A DNA stretch of 64,000 bases, from the NCBI GenBank assembly GCA_020342235.1, contig CP073217.1:248001-312000 (forward strand). Direction: 5' to 3'. The stretch is from Saccharomycopsis phalli. Taxonomy: Eukaryota > Ascomycota > Saccharomycetes > Ascoideales > Saccharomycopsidaceae. This document shows positions 35,801-46,803 of this stretch, one piece after another (within the stretch, counting starts at the first letter, position 1; every line of letters begins with the position of its first letter). The translations under genes were made by a program, and so were the position numbers. The notes under the pieces are model-generated. The model worked only from the letters and a program-made list of their open reading frames with translations. It was not told where the DNA came from and ran no database searches.

Positions 35801-37821
35801 CGTTTTGTGGTGATATACCTCCGACTACTTTTGATAATCTTCCAAAGACACCTCAAAATGAGATTATCTATAAGTACTACGGAAAGCTGAAGATTTCACG
35901 TACTAAAATTCCGGATTCTGATCTCAGATATCTGGAAGGTGTATCTACTTCAGCTGGTCCTCCTCTCCTCTGCCTCGCCGCCTCCGCCTCCACCTTCTGC
36001 TTTGCCGCAAAAGCGTCTTATCCGTCACAAAGGCTCCCAACCTAAGCCACTTTTTCCTGGTCCGCTTAGTTCTGACGAACATGATCCTACTACCCACCGT
36101 TCGTCTTCAGGGAGGGATAAGAAGCCTCGTGTCTCTGATATTGTCACAAATGGTTCTTCTAATGATGGTGTCCTGACATCTGTTAAGACGCCACTCTCAG
36201 ATGACACAGATGAATCCGATATGAATACGAATGGTGTGAATTATCCTGCTACTTGTTTTATGGCTGCTAAGCATTCTCTTGAGAATGTACCTATGACATT
36301 TGATCAAGCTGTTACTTCTGATGATGCTTACTTATGGAAAGATGCTATTCAAAAGGAAATGGAAGCCCACTATGAGAATCAGACTTTTCTGTTAGTTCCA
36401 CCTAAGCAAGGTCGTCGACCTATCACTTGCCGTTGGGTTTTTACAATTAAGAGTGATGGTCAACACAAGGCACGACTTGTGGCTAGAGGTTTTACTCAGA
36501 TTAAAGGACTTGATTATGTGGAGACTTTTGCACCTGTCATTAGGTATGCTTCTATTCGAATCATGTTGTCCATTGCTGCAAGATATAGACTTACTATTCA
36601 TCAGATGGATGTGAAAACGGCTTTTCTCAATGGTGATTTAAGGGAAGACCTTTACATGATTCAACCTGAAGGTTTTGTGGTCAAAGGAAAAGAAGATCAT
36701 GTTCTTAAGCTTAATAAGTCGATTTATGGTTTGAAGCAAGCTCCAATGGTTTGGAATGACAAAATCAATGAAGTGTTACATGTGATTGGTTTTAAGCAAA
36801 ACTCTGCGGAGTATTGTTTGTATTCTAAGAAAAATGGGAATTTGTTTATTATGGTTGCACTTTATGTCGACGATCTTCTCATTGCTGGAAATAATCAGAC
36901 TGAAATTGATAAGGTTAAAGCTCAATTGATGCTGCACTTTAAGATGAAAGACCTAGGAGTTGCTAGCAAGTTTCTTGGAATGAACATTAGTCAAGATAAG
37001 GCCTCAATACTGCTTTCTCTTCATGATTATGTTCACCTGATGCTAAAGGAGTATCAGATGGTAGATTGCAATCCTATCTACACACCAGCGGATCCTAATC
37101 AGGATCTAACTATAACTGATGACTCAAAGGACTGGGATGCCACAATGTATCGATCCTTGGTTGGCAAATTACTTTTTGCTGTTAATACAGTCCGGTTTGA
37201 TATTGCTTATATTGTTGGTGTGTTATCAAGATATTTACAATCTCCAAAGGAAAAGCATTGGGTTGCTGCGAAGCGTGTTCTTAGATATTTGAAGGCAACA
37301 GAGGATATGAAAATTGTTTATTCCAGAAAGGATTATGGGAATTATCTTTTGGGATATTGTGATGCTGACTGGGCTACTGATAAGACGGAAAGAAAGTCAA
37401 CTACTGGTTTCATGTTTAGGTATAGCGGTGGTGCTATTACTTGGAGATCTAGAAAACAGTCGACTATTGCTTTGTCGACAGCAGAAGCCGAATACATGGC
37501 ATTAACTGACGGTATTAAAGATGCTCTATGGTTACAGCAGGTGTTTGCAGAACTTGGTATCCCCTTGGCAAAATTGATAGTTCATGATGACAATGTGAGC
37601 TGCGTTAATATTGCTAAAAACCCAGTGTCACATGATCGAACTAAACATATTGATATCAAGCATCACTTTATCAGGCATCATGTGAAAAATGGCAACATTG
37701 AACTACGACACCTAACTACTGACAAGATGCTAGCTGATATGCTTACCAAGGGATTATCAAGAGAGCAATTTCAAAAACTTCGGATGCTGAGTGGTATGAG
37801 GAAATTTTAATTATGGGAGGG

Positions 37822-38090
37822 TGTTGTGATGATTAAAATTCGAGACGGCATTAGCTACCGGCATTAGCTATCGGCATTGGTTAAACGGCATTAGCTAAAC
37901 GGCATTACAATACGCCGTAGCTAAATGGCATTAGTTAAGCGGCATTACGACACGCCGTAGCTAATAAGAGGACTATAAATAAGAGGCAATGTGCCCACAA
38001 TAAGTAAGTAGTTTACCAATAAGATAAATAAGTTAATACAAACAGTTTATCAAAGATGTCAGCTAAAGAAAGACTTTCCAAATTACAACA
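37822..38090 (+). repeat. Copia-A LTR (A6, 3')
   Basis: 269 bp, preceded by the purine tract ATTATGGGAGGG. Confidence 0.93.
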
Positions 38091-40310
38091 AATGTCAGTT
38101 TCCTTGGCTACCGCGTTTCGGCCAAAGGAATCCACGTGGATGATGAAAAGATCGATGCTGTACGTCGCTTCATCGTTGAGACCCCAGAGCAAACTCGCTC
38201 GTTTGTCGGTCTTGCTAGCTACTACCGACGATTTATTCGCGATTTTGCGAGTATTGTTAGACCCCTACATGCATATTACAATAAGAAATTACCATGGTCG
38301 GAAGAACAAGAAAAGGCGGTTGTGACTTTGAAAGCAGCACTAACTACCGCTCCGACATTGATCGTGTTTGATCCCTTATTGACATGCCGAGTTACGGCGG
38401 ACGCGTCCAATTATACTACAGGAGCCGTCCTTGAACAATTAACTGACGAAGGAACAACAATAGGCGTAGTTGCTTATATGTCTAAACAACTTCAAGACGC
38501 ACAACTTCGTTACCCCGTGCGAGAAAAAGAACTACTCGCTATCGTCCTAGCTCTCAGACAATGGAGACACTATTTGACCAAACCTTTTGAAGTCTTTACG
38601 GATCATCACTCTTTAAAATACCTCAACTCCTCCAAAAGTGAAGACAATCCACGTTTAATTCGTTGGCTCCACTTCCTTGCCGACTTTAATTTTACCATCA
38701 ACTACAAATCAGGCCATCTTAACGGAGCCGCAGACGCGCTTAGCCGCTGTGCGCTCAGCGCCATTTTTACCGCCAATACAAATACCGGCACTTCATTACA
38801 ATATACTGAAATCACCACACACCCAGGTTTACAACCCATTGAGAAGGAGGAATACCTCTCAGACCCCAATTTTAAATTAATGTATCAAGTCCTATTTGAA
38901 AACGCCCCGTGTCCTAAGGAGCACCAGGCCTTATTGAAGTTCTACCTGATTCAGAAAGTTAACAACAACAAACTCTTGGTTTTCAGAACGTCCAAATTTG
39001 ACACCACCAAAGTCTGTTTGCCACGTGGACGATGGCAGACAAAGATCATACACTTATTTCATAACGCCGCCGGCAGCATTCACATGGGCCCGCACAAAAT
39101 GACTCGTCAAATCCAAGCCCTGGGATTTTACTGGCCAGGAATGGAGCGAACTATTCGAAAACATCTACTTCGCTGTGAGGCCTGCCGGGCTACTAAACCA
39201 TCTAATCAACCACCTAATGGGCTCGCCCAACCACTTGAAGTTCCTATGGCCCGTTGGTCGGACCTTTCGTTGGACTTTATCTCAGGTTTTCCGGAAGATG
39301 AGGGTTTTAACAGCATATTGGTCGTGGTCGACCGTCTTTCAAAGAGGGCGAAATTCATTCCGTGTAAGAAAACATGTACCGCCGAACAATTTGCGGAACT
39401 TTTCTTCAAACATATTATTTGCGAACATGGCGTTCCGAGAACGTTAGTATCGGATAGAGGGACATTGTTTGTGAACAACTTCTGGAAAACAGTCACGGAA
39501 CGAATGGGTATTGATCACCGCTTATCCACCTCTGCTCACCCACAAACAGACGGACAAACAGAGAGAATGAACAGAAACTTAGTACAAGCCCTACGTATAT
39601 GTCGCTACACCAAAGGCAAGCTGTGGTGTAGAATGTTACCAGTGGTCCAATTCGCGTACAATAGCCAATATCAAGAATCCATCAAAACAACACCATTCTT
39701 CGCGGATCTCGGGTACCATCCAAGATATTGGGAAATTGTGGTGGGATATGATATTACGCGATTAATCAATGACCCTCCCATTGTCGCCGGAAATCATTTT
39801 GTGGAAATACAAGATCAGACGCTCCAAATACTCAAACTGAACATGGCAGAAGCCCAAATCCGTCAGAGTTATCAATATAACAAACATCGCTCTGACATCA
39901 CGTTTAAAAATGGAGAGGTTGCCTTGTTAAACAGAAAAGCCATTTCTACCGGTTCCGAAAAAGAAAAGAAGTTCGAATCCCCGTTCGAGGGTCCCTTCCG
40001 CCTAACTGCTACAGAAAATCCTAATAGTTTTATAGTCCAGGTTGGACCCCGGAAGAGAATAACGGTGAATGTGAAGAACTTACGGAAATACTACCCAACG
40101 GAACTTGTCGCGACCGGAGGATGGCATGAACAAAACTTAGAACTGATTGTCTTAATTATTGAAATCAACAACGACACGGCGGTGGTACTTTACAGAGATA
40201 AACCAACACCTGTTACCATCCCCGCGCGCTGGATTGAAAGGATACCAGACGAACTAAAAGAACGACTCATGCAGGACCTCGAAAAACTAGATTCCGCCCC
40301 GTCTTGGTAG
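38091..40310 (+). CDS. Gypsy-B pol, RT end through integrase
   Basis: Encodes the last part of RT (FLGYRVSAKGIHVDD, RSFVGLASYYRRFI), RNase H (TADASNYTTGAVLEQ, YPVREKELLAI, FTDHHSLKYL), an H-H-C-C integrase zinc module (CEACRATKP), catalytic blocks LSLDFISGFP, VSDRGTLFVNNF and QTDGQTERMN, and a GPF/Y module (FEGPFRLTATENPNSFIVQV). It is open throughout and ends about 30 bp before the 3' LTR. Confidence 0.88.
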   Translation, partial: NVSFLGYRVSAKGIHVDDEKIDAVRRFIVETPEQTRSFVGLASYYRRFIRDFASIVRPLHAYYNKKLPWSEEQEKAVVTLKAALTTAPTLIVFDPLLTCRVTADASNYTTGAVLEQLTDEGTTIGVVAYMSKQLQDAQLRYPVREKELLAIVLALRQWRHYLTKPFEVFTDHHSLKYLNSSKSEDNPRLIRWLHFLADFNFTINYKSGHLNGAADALSRCALSAIFTANTNTGTSLQYTEITTHPGLQPIEKEEYLSDPNFKLMYQVLFENAPCPKEHQALLKFYLIQKVNNNKLLVFRTSKFDTTKVCLPRGRWQTKIIHLFHNAAGSIHMGPHKMTRQIQALGFYWPGMERTIRKHLLRCEACRATKPSNQPPNGLAQPLEVPMARWSDLSLDFISGFPEDEGFNSILVVVDRLSKRAKFIPCKKTCTAEQFAELFFKHIICEHGVPRTLVSDRGTLFVNNFWKTVTERMGIDHRLSTSAHPQTDGQTERMNRNLVQALRICRYTKGKLWCRMLPVVQFAYNSQYQESIKTTPFFADLGYHPRYWEIVVGYDITRLINDPPIVAGNHFVEIQDQTLQILKLNMAEAQIRQSYQYNKHRSDITFKNGEVALLNRKAISTGSEKEKKFESPFEGPFRLTATENPNSFIVQVGPRKRITVNVKNLRKYYPTELVATGGWHEQNLELIVLIIEINNDTAVVLYRDKPTPVTIPARWIERIPDELKERLMQDLEKLDSAPSW

Positions 40311-40343
40311 GTCAAGGGACGACCTACGCTTGAGGGGGGAAAC

Positions 40344-40647
40344 TGTAACGGGCAATTCCCGGTACCTCCCTTTTGGTATATGACTGGCACGTGAATCACT
40401 CTACGTGTTACCCTAGGGTAAGCGGCCAACCTGCAGGTTGTATCTAAAAGCCAACATGCAAAGCCTCGAGAAAGAGGAGAAGGATGCCACTAGAAAGAAC
40501 TATAAATACATGACGCCAGGCCTTATGGCCAACTAACCTTTTACCTACATCTTGTAAGCTTGTTTTCCTTGAAAACCGGATTATAACAATAATAATATAA
40601 GGAGGTAATTATTAGGCCCATTACCCTAACGGACCTAAAATATTACA
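40344..40647 (+). repeat. Gypsy-B 3' LTR
   Basis: 304 bp, preceded by the purine tract GAGGGGGGAAAC. Its end lies 13 bp from the tRNA-Val start. Confidence 0.93.
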
Positions 40648-40660
40648 AATCAGTAATTAC

Positions 40661-40734
40661 GGTTTCATGGTCTAGTAGGTTATGGCATCTGCTTAACACG
40701 CAGAACGTCCCCAGTTCGATCCTGGGTGAAATCA
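40661..40734 (+). tRNA. tRNA-Val(AAC)
   Basis: A 74-nt cloverleaf, GGTTTCATGGTC to GGTGAAATCA. The anticodon loop is TTAACAC, the B box is AGTTCGATCC, and a TTTTT terminator begins directly after it. It is close to budding-yeast tRNA-Val. A gypsy-B element ends 13 bp upstream and an older gypsy-A element lies behind it. Confidence 0.97.
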
Positions 40735-40841
40735 TTTTTGTTCTTCAAGACTCTTAATATTCTGTGATAGTTTTTGAAGATAGTGTATTGCAAGGAAAGT
40801 CAAGGTTATATTTTTATTAAGTGACGTACATTGGTGAAATG

Positions 40842-41173
40842 TGACGTACTTAGTGTTGTCTCTTCTCTGATGGGGACCTTGCACTAGTATTAATAAATAA
40901 ATAATAAGTAGTAGTAGTAGCGAGCTCAGTAAGATACGAGGTATTATTGATAGTGCCGGGCTATCTTACAAACGTATACTATATTTATTTTGAACTAAAG
41001 ATCTTCAGGTCTAAACTAATATCTTTTATACCTGCATCTCTCACATATACGTGTCCACTGTGAGATGGCGGAGTCATACTGCACATCATCATAGATCGGC
41101 GTTCATGCTCCCCATGCTGCTTATTCCGCTTATCACGTGACCATATTCTTGTATCATACTTCGTATGACGTCA
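40842..41173 (-). repeat. Copia-D solo LTR downstream of tRNA-Val
   Basis: A full 332-bp copia-D LTR. The flanks AAATG and GTTTT do not match, so no TSD is visible. Just upstream, 40822-40841 repeats a TGACGTACATTGGTGAAAT piece also seen near 46977, probably a remnant of a related LTR. 41174-41282 shows nothing recognisable. Confidence 0.9.
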
Positions 41174-41282
41174 GTTTTTCTGCCCATTTGAAGGGTTTTC
41201 TTTCAATACTCAACATAGCGGCGTTGCTCATAGTTTAAGCAGTGAAATATCAATCTCTTCGGAGCCTAGTATAGCTATAGAC

Positions 41283-41743
<461 letters not shown>

Positions 41744-42344
41744 TACCGCCTTCTCTCTTAAAAGAATTCTTTTGGCCTAAAGGATTCTTTTAGTTCGAAG
41801 TTTATCCAATGACGCAAATTATTCCACGGGAAGGAACTCTCCAAAGAGACTTTCCATAGCCATTGTGTCGTCCAATAAACTATGGTTCGAGTGGGACTCA
41901 TGATTGTTTCCACCAGTGGTGGTTTATCATAACCCACTAAAGGACCCGTGTTGTGCTCACCGAGTCTAAGCGTTCTTGTCTAGATCAAGACTCTTTCTTA
42001 TCGTTTCAGTGGCTTGGATGATCATCAAGTACCAGTTCTCGAATTAGTTTCATCCTTATGAGTATACGTATTTTGATTCCACTCTAAACCGCACAAACTT
42101 GGTACTTGTAAAGAGGTACAGAACGTCATGGTGTGGGTAGATAGCAAATTGAACACCCACTATCATTAATCCCTCCTATGGTCAGATCATTAATCCACTA
42201 GCTATCACATACAAGACATGACTACTCAGTTTCAATGATCAGAATCAGTATCTCATTTCCTATATTGTCAAGTCGTCACTTGCTCTAGTAGTCCTATGCC
42301 TACCATTCACCAGTTTATAGTGTTGTTTCACTCTTTCAGTTTTG

Positions 42345-45300
42345 TTAGATCGTCTTCATACTCAAACCCTCGAGATCGTCTAACCAAGTTTTACCTTTTC
42401 TGGTATACGCCAATGGCTTGGTAAAAATATCTGCTTTTTGTTCAGTTGTAGGGATGTATTTTAATTCCAACTGATCGAGTTTAGCTAGATAGTCAATCTT
42501 TTGCCAGTAAGCAGTGTATCTCAACAGCCGCTTCCGTTCCAGATTTATTTTGCTGATAGCTGGCTTATTGTCCACGTACGCAATCATTTTCTCTCTTTCC
42601 CTAGTATCGTTGTCATCTTCATCTGGCATTCTTTTCCTCTCTTCTTCTCCCATGGCATCCAAGAATAATGTTATAAGGTCTTCTACTTCTTGACCTTCCT
42701 TAACCCCTTCATATAGAGCTAAAGTTTCAATTTCAGTTGTAGATTCTATTGGCTTATCAGCTTTCTTGGTCCTCCAACCTACAGGTACTCCGTATAACAT
42801 GACAATGTACCCATAGTAGGAAGCTAGCTTTTCCGATCGGCCCTTATTCTTTTCACCTTGGTAAGATGCATCGGAATAAATTTCTATTCTTGTAGGTCGG
42901 TTGACTGGTTCAATTTTAATACCATATTCTTTCGTGTTATGAAGATAATGCATTGCATGCCTAACTTTCACCCATACCTCTTCGTAATTTTCTCTTGACC
43001 ATGATGAAAGATAATTTGCAACGAATGTTAGATCAGGTCTGCACGCCCCTTGAACATAGTTTAATATACCCGTGAACTTGTTAAAGTTGTCGTGTGCCCT
43101 AGAGAGAGTAGGAGATTTTCCTAGATCAATGTACTGCTGTATAGGAATCATTTTGGACGTTTTCAGTGCTATCGGACATATTTCTGGAGTTCTGCTTACG
43201 TCTTCTTTATCTCTGGATAGTATAATACCATTCTTGGACAAGAGCGTTGTTTCAGAATCTTCAGTAGGATCAATTTTTCTAATTCTCAAACCCAAGAGCA
43301 TCTGCGGAAACCCTAGGATCTTCAATTCGACCTGTTGCCCTACCTCTTCCAAAAATGACGTCGCATCCGACTTATTTTTTGAAAAGACCACTATATCATC
43401 GACATAGACCATGATAATCATATTCTTATGTTCATTGTGATATATTGATTTCGCTATTGACGGCAATTCCTTCATTCCCATCTTAGTTAAAATAGTTTGG
43501 AAGTGTTTGTACCACGCTTTTAGACTCTCCTTTAGACCATAAATGGCTCTAAGAATGTTCCAGGCTATCTTTTTATTTTTTTCCGTCTTCATTGACGTGG
43601 GTATATCTTTCGGAGGCTTAGCATGAATGATTGTTCCTTCCGAAAGTTTCGCATTTAAAAATGCTGTTTTGACATCAGCTTGAACAATATGCCAGCCGAG
43701 TCGCACAGTTAAGATCAAAAGTATTCTCAAAAGAACTAAGCGCACAGTAGGTGAGTATGATTCTTCATCAGTACTCGCAAGATACCGATTCAATTGATCA
43801 CCTCTAAGTACTAGTCTGCTCTTATAAACCTCGTCACTCTTTTTGGTATCTACCCAACGCATAGACATGAGTTTTTCATCCTTGTCTACTAAAATTTCCT
43901 CATACGTGCTGTAACTCGTATGGGACTGGAGCTCTGTATCTCTGGCAGCTCTGCGTTTTTCCGGGTCTTCATAATCCCAAGCTTCGACATGATTTATTTT
44001 GTTAAGATTCATCCTCAATTGATTCCGCACGCTTGGTTTCGTGTGTTCAATTAGTGCATCATGTTCGTGAATCTCTTGACTTACTGCAATTGGTTCTGAA
44101 AGTCGTTGACGTTTCGCGTTTTCCAGATCCATGACTTCCCCTTCTGGGGCAATGTCGTTTGACGTTTCCTCGATGTTTAGTTCAGGGTTGTCTGCAGGTT
44201 GCGATCGTTTCTGAACTTGTTTCATTGAAGTTTGTCCTCCTCCTGAATATCTTAGCGCAGGAATGATTTTGTGATACGATTGAATCGGTTCCCCAAATCC
44301 AAAGTTCACACACGTAGTTAAATATCTTTTCCGTGTCATCACATTCTCAACTAGATACCCAAGATGGTTTACCTTACATCCTAGAAACCTGCCTAAAAGA
44401 GTAGGTTTTAGAACGTTGCGTTTTGCCTCGTTTCCGATATCAAAATGTACTCTAGCTCCGAACCGGTGAAAAATGTCTTTATCAATAGTTTTGATCCGAT
44501 CTGGTCCCTCGTGTAGTAGTAAGGGAATTTTTCCTGAGGATGGTCTCGGTGTTCTATTGTACTGATATGTGATATGGTTTAAGATATCTTGAAGGTAATA
44601 TTTCTTCAAGTCGAAATTCAGTATCTGCCATGCGTGTTGATTATACATCGAGTAAAGACTCGTTTTTATTATCTTGACTTTGTCCTTAACCACGCCCACG
44701 TATCTCTCCGCTACCCCATTCAAGGGACTTGAATTTGGTGGGAGTTCAACTTTCTCAATCCCGTGTTTTCCTAAGAAGTTGAGAAAGGAAGTTGATTTGA
44801 ATTCCGTGCCTTGGTCAGAGTAGAATCTCTTAAAGCCTCTTTTTAGTACGGGTTCAAGCTTTTCTTGAGCCATGTTCTTTGTCGGGAGAGTCTTAGCCAT
44901 CATCACTTTGCTATACTCATCTACCGCAACCAAAACCGTGACACCTTCTATTTCTGCTAAATCTGCATGTAGAGTATGTCGTGGCGTCTTCGCCTTATAG
45001 TAGAACATTGATTTTTGGTTGTTATGTTTAACATTGGCTTCAAGACATTCAGGGCAACGGACCTCGTCCTTTTGTATACTCTGAATGGCTTCCTTACTTA
45101 GTTTGTATAAGTCCTTGTACCTAAGTAGGTTTCTCACTTTCGTATGACCAAACCTCTTATGTAATTGTAGGGCTATACACTCCAGTGCTTGCGAATTCTC
45201 TACAGTTAAAGATAGAGACTCTTTGTTTAGAGGTAAGTAATTTAAACCTGTACTACTCCTGACTAACGGAGTTTTGTCCCCTTCATATTCAAGATGCGAC

Positions 45301-45539
45301 CCTTCTTTGCCAGCAATTACCCATACCAGTTGACTTGTAAGATCTGTTTCAGCAACAATTGCCAAATGTCTTTCCATATCGGCCGGCTTAATGAAATAGG
45401 CGTTTACCTCTAGGGCATTACCTTCTAACGGGATCTTCATTTTCCCTGGTCCATATGCCGGAATGACTTCTTTTCCTACAGGCATGCAATTAATTTCACC
45501 CTCCTGAAGGTCTCGAATCATACCTTTATGAGTAGTCAC
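42345..45539 (-). CDS. Copia-H pol (integrase, RT, RNase H)
   Basis: About 1,064 residues from the first ATG. The frame is already open upstream of it, where a protease motif LLIDSGAEISV is encoded (about 45540-45570). It contains a zinc region (HKRFGHTKV, then CPEC), integrase blocks HADLAEI, YSDQGTEF and NGVAERYV, RT (KTAFLNAKL, MVYVDDIVVFSK) and RNase H (EIYSDASYQG, STTEIETLALYEG, YVDNKPAISK, KADIFTKPL). No internal break is seen. It is divergent from copia-A, F and D. Confidence 0.92.
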   Translation of the reverse strand: MTTHKGMIRDLQEGEINCMPVGKEVIPAYGPGKMKIPLEGNALEVNAYFIKPADMERHLAIVAETDLTSQLVWVIAGKEGSHLEYEGDKTPLVRSSTGLNYLPLNKESLSLTVENSQALECIALQLHKRFGHTKVRNLLRYKDLYKLSKEAIQSIQKDEVRCPECLEANVKHNNQKSMFYYKAKTPRHTLHADLAEIEGVTVLVAVDEYSKVMMAKTLPTKNMAQEKLEPVLKRGFKRFYSDQGTEFKSTSFLNFLGKHGIEKVELPPNSSPLNGVAERYVGVVKDKVKIIKTSLYSMYNQHAWQILNFDLKKYYLQDILNHITYQYNRTPRPSSGKIPLLLHEGPDRIKTIDKDIFHRFGARVHFDIGNEAKRNVLKPTLLGRFLGCKVNHLGYLVENVMTRKRYLTTCVNFGFGEPIQSYHKIIPALRYSGGGQTSMKQVQKRSQPADNPELNIEETSNDIAPEGEVMDLENAKRQRLSEPIAVSQEIHEHDALIEHTKPSVRNQLRMNLNKINHVEAWDYEDPEKRRAARDTELQSHTSYSTYEEILVDKDEKLMSMRWVDTKKSDEVYKSRLVLRGDQLNRYLASTDEESYSPTVRLVLLRILLILTVRLGWHIVQADVKTAFLNAKLSEGTIIHAKPPKDIPTSMKTEKNKKIAWNILRAIYGLKESLKAWYKHFQTILTKMGMKELPSIAKSIYHNEHKNMIIMVYVDDIVVFSKNKSDATSFLEEVGQQVELKILGFPQMLLGLRIRKIDPTEDSETTLLSKNGIILSRDKEDVSRTPEICPIALKTSKMIPIQQYIDLGKSPTLSRAHDNFNKFTGILNYVQGACRPDLTFVANYLSSWSRENYEEVWVKVRHAMHYLHNTKEYGIKIEPVNRPTRIEIYSDASYQGEKNKGRSEKLASYYGYIVMLYGVPVGWRTKKADKPIESTTEIETLALYEGVKEGQEVEDLITLFLDAMGEEERKRMPDEDDNDTREREKMIAYVDNKPAISKINLERKRLLRYTAYWQKIDYLAKLDQLELKYIPTTEQKADIFTKPLAYTRKGKTWLDDLEGLSMKTI

Positions 45540-45633
45540 CGATATCTCAGCACCGCTGTCAATAAGGAGTCTTTTGCCTGATTCTTCATTTAACTGGTCC
45601 GCCCTTATCTGAAACCTATATATTTTGGCTCCT

Positions 45634-46488
45634 TTAACCTTGTTTCCGACTCCTCGGTTTAGGTTTTCTTGGATTTAATTCTGGGTGAAGAACATAGCAT
45701 TCATCTTCACTATGAGTGTTTTTCTTGCATTTATCACAATACTTGTCAGACTTCAGTCCTTTCTTTTTTTTAGTTAGATGTTTAGAATTCTTCTTTCTGC
45801 TCTTTGTGAAATGTCCAAGATCAGACACAGTTTTGTCTTCAGCGACCGGATTACCTTCTTTTAATCTTTGGTAAACCGTAACAATTTTTCCATTCAAAGT
45901 ATCTCCTGGTCCGGTTAAGATCTGATTAAATGGGTGATTAGACAGTTCCCAACCATTTGCTTCCAAGATTTGAACGACGACCTCGTCTTCAGTCTTCTGC
46001 GTCCGCTTCATGTGAGCATAGACTCTTTGTACCACTTGATGTTGAGTCGCTTCTGGCTTAAATTCCAATTTGGATAATTCTCTCCGGTTTTCAAACTTGT
46101 ACACTCTCCGAATCTTGCGGTTTGTGTCTAAAAAGAGATCATACGCCAGTTGAGGGTTTTTCCGAATAGTTTCAGCTATCTCCCTCGGGAATGCTTTAGA
46201 TAAAATTAAAATAAAGATAATTCTATCCCGTGAAGTCTTTGCAGTCTTGTTCACGGATTCATCGCTTTCAAGAATGTATTTTACATTCCCAGCTTCACAA
46301 GCATCTTCAATTGCCTGTTGCCAATTTTCCATCTGTTCCTGTGAGAACTTCTCAGGGAGGATTGATAAAGTATCGATGGCAATGCTTGCTGTCGAATTCG
46401 TAAGAATGTAGTTTGCTTTATCGTCCTGATCTCGCAACGGAGCTCGCACCATGTCGATGTCTATATCCTCGTCCATTGAGTGTGACAT
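45634..46488 (-). CDS. Copia-H Gag
   Basis: A 284-residue Gag starting MSHSMDEDIDID within the 5' LTR. It has a helical body and a C-terminal zinc-knuckle-like CDKCKKNTHSEDEC, and then a basic Arg/Lys/Pro tail. The stop lies before the protease-bearing frame, so pol must be reached by the ribosomal shift usual in this family. Confidence 0.9.
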   Translation of the reverse strand: MSHSMDEDIDIDMVRAPLRDQDDKANYILTNSTASIAIDTLSILPEKFSQEQMENWQQAIEDACEAGNVKYILESDESVNKTAKTSRDRIIFILILSKAFPREIAETIRKNPQLAYDLFLDTNRKIRRVYKFENRRELSKLEFKPEATQHQVVQRVYAHMKRTQKTEDEVVVQILEANGWELSNHPFNQILTGPGDTLNGKIVTVYQRLKEGNPVAEDKTVSDLGHFTKSRKKNSKHLTKKKKGLKSDKYCDKCKKNTHSEDECYVLHPELNPRKPKPRSRKQG

Positions 46489-46778
46489 CGTTACAAACTT
46501 ATACTCAGATATTTAGTTAATTATAGATGAGTTTTTGTTCCTTTATAAGTGAATAATCGGAACGGTAGTGATGATTGGATTGATTTAGTTGTTTTTTTGA
46601 ACTACGGAAATATCCTCTCTTTGTAGGAGATAATATTCCCTTATAAGATCCTATTGTTATGAGTTTCACTGGTTATTACAACAGCATAACCGCTTAGTTG
46701 TCTTACTCAGTGAGTACATTACAACGTAGAATTGCTTCTCCGTTATAGGTGTCTTACTTGTGGTTCTCAACCTCAACA
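46452..46778 (-). repeat. Copia-H 5' LTR
   Basis: 327 bp, identical by eye to 41417-41743. Confidence 0.94.
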
Positions 46779-46803
46779 AATAATAATAATAATAATAATA
46801 ATA
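46779..46803. repeat. TAA microsatellite (right part)
   Basis: Continuation of the TAA run on the far side of copia-H. It is much shorter than the left part (about 25 against 105 bp). Confidence 0.95.

Larger units (their letters stand above)
32584..38090 (+). mobile_element. Copia-A copy A6 nested in gypsy-B
   Basis: The LTRs 32584-32852 and 37822-38090 (269 bp) look identical by eye, so this is a young copy. Gag starts in the LTR at 32818. Parts run in order: gag to about 33560, protease near 33640 (DTGASGH), integrase about 33970-34900, a proline-rich linker near 35960-36010, RT about 36300-37130 (YVDDLL), RNase H about 37330-37800. It is broken, with about three interruptions. The flanks AGAAT and AATGT do not match, so it does not sit in a simple insertion site. 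Confidence 0.94.
31623..40647 (+). mobile_element. Gypsy-B element (Ty3/gypsy) carrying nested copia-A
   Basis: LTRs 31623-31926 and 40344-40647 (304 bp each) differ at one base by eye. The TSD is 4 bp, AATC (31619-31622 and 40648-40651). The initiator-Met primer site TGGTAGCGCC is at 31929-31938. Gag begins at 31960. The RT C-terminal region, RNase H and integrase follow from 38091 to 40310. Protease and most of RT are not seen. Copia-A copy A6 (32584-38090) sits between the two parts without a matching TSD. The right edge is 13 bp before tRNA-Val. Confidence 0.93.
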
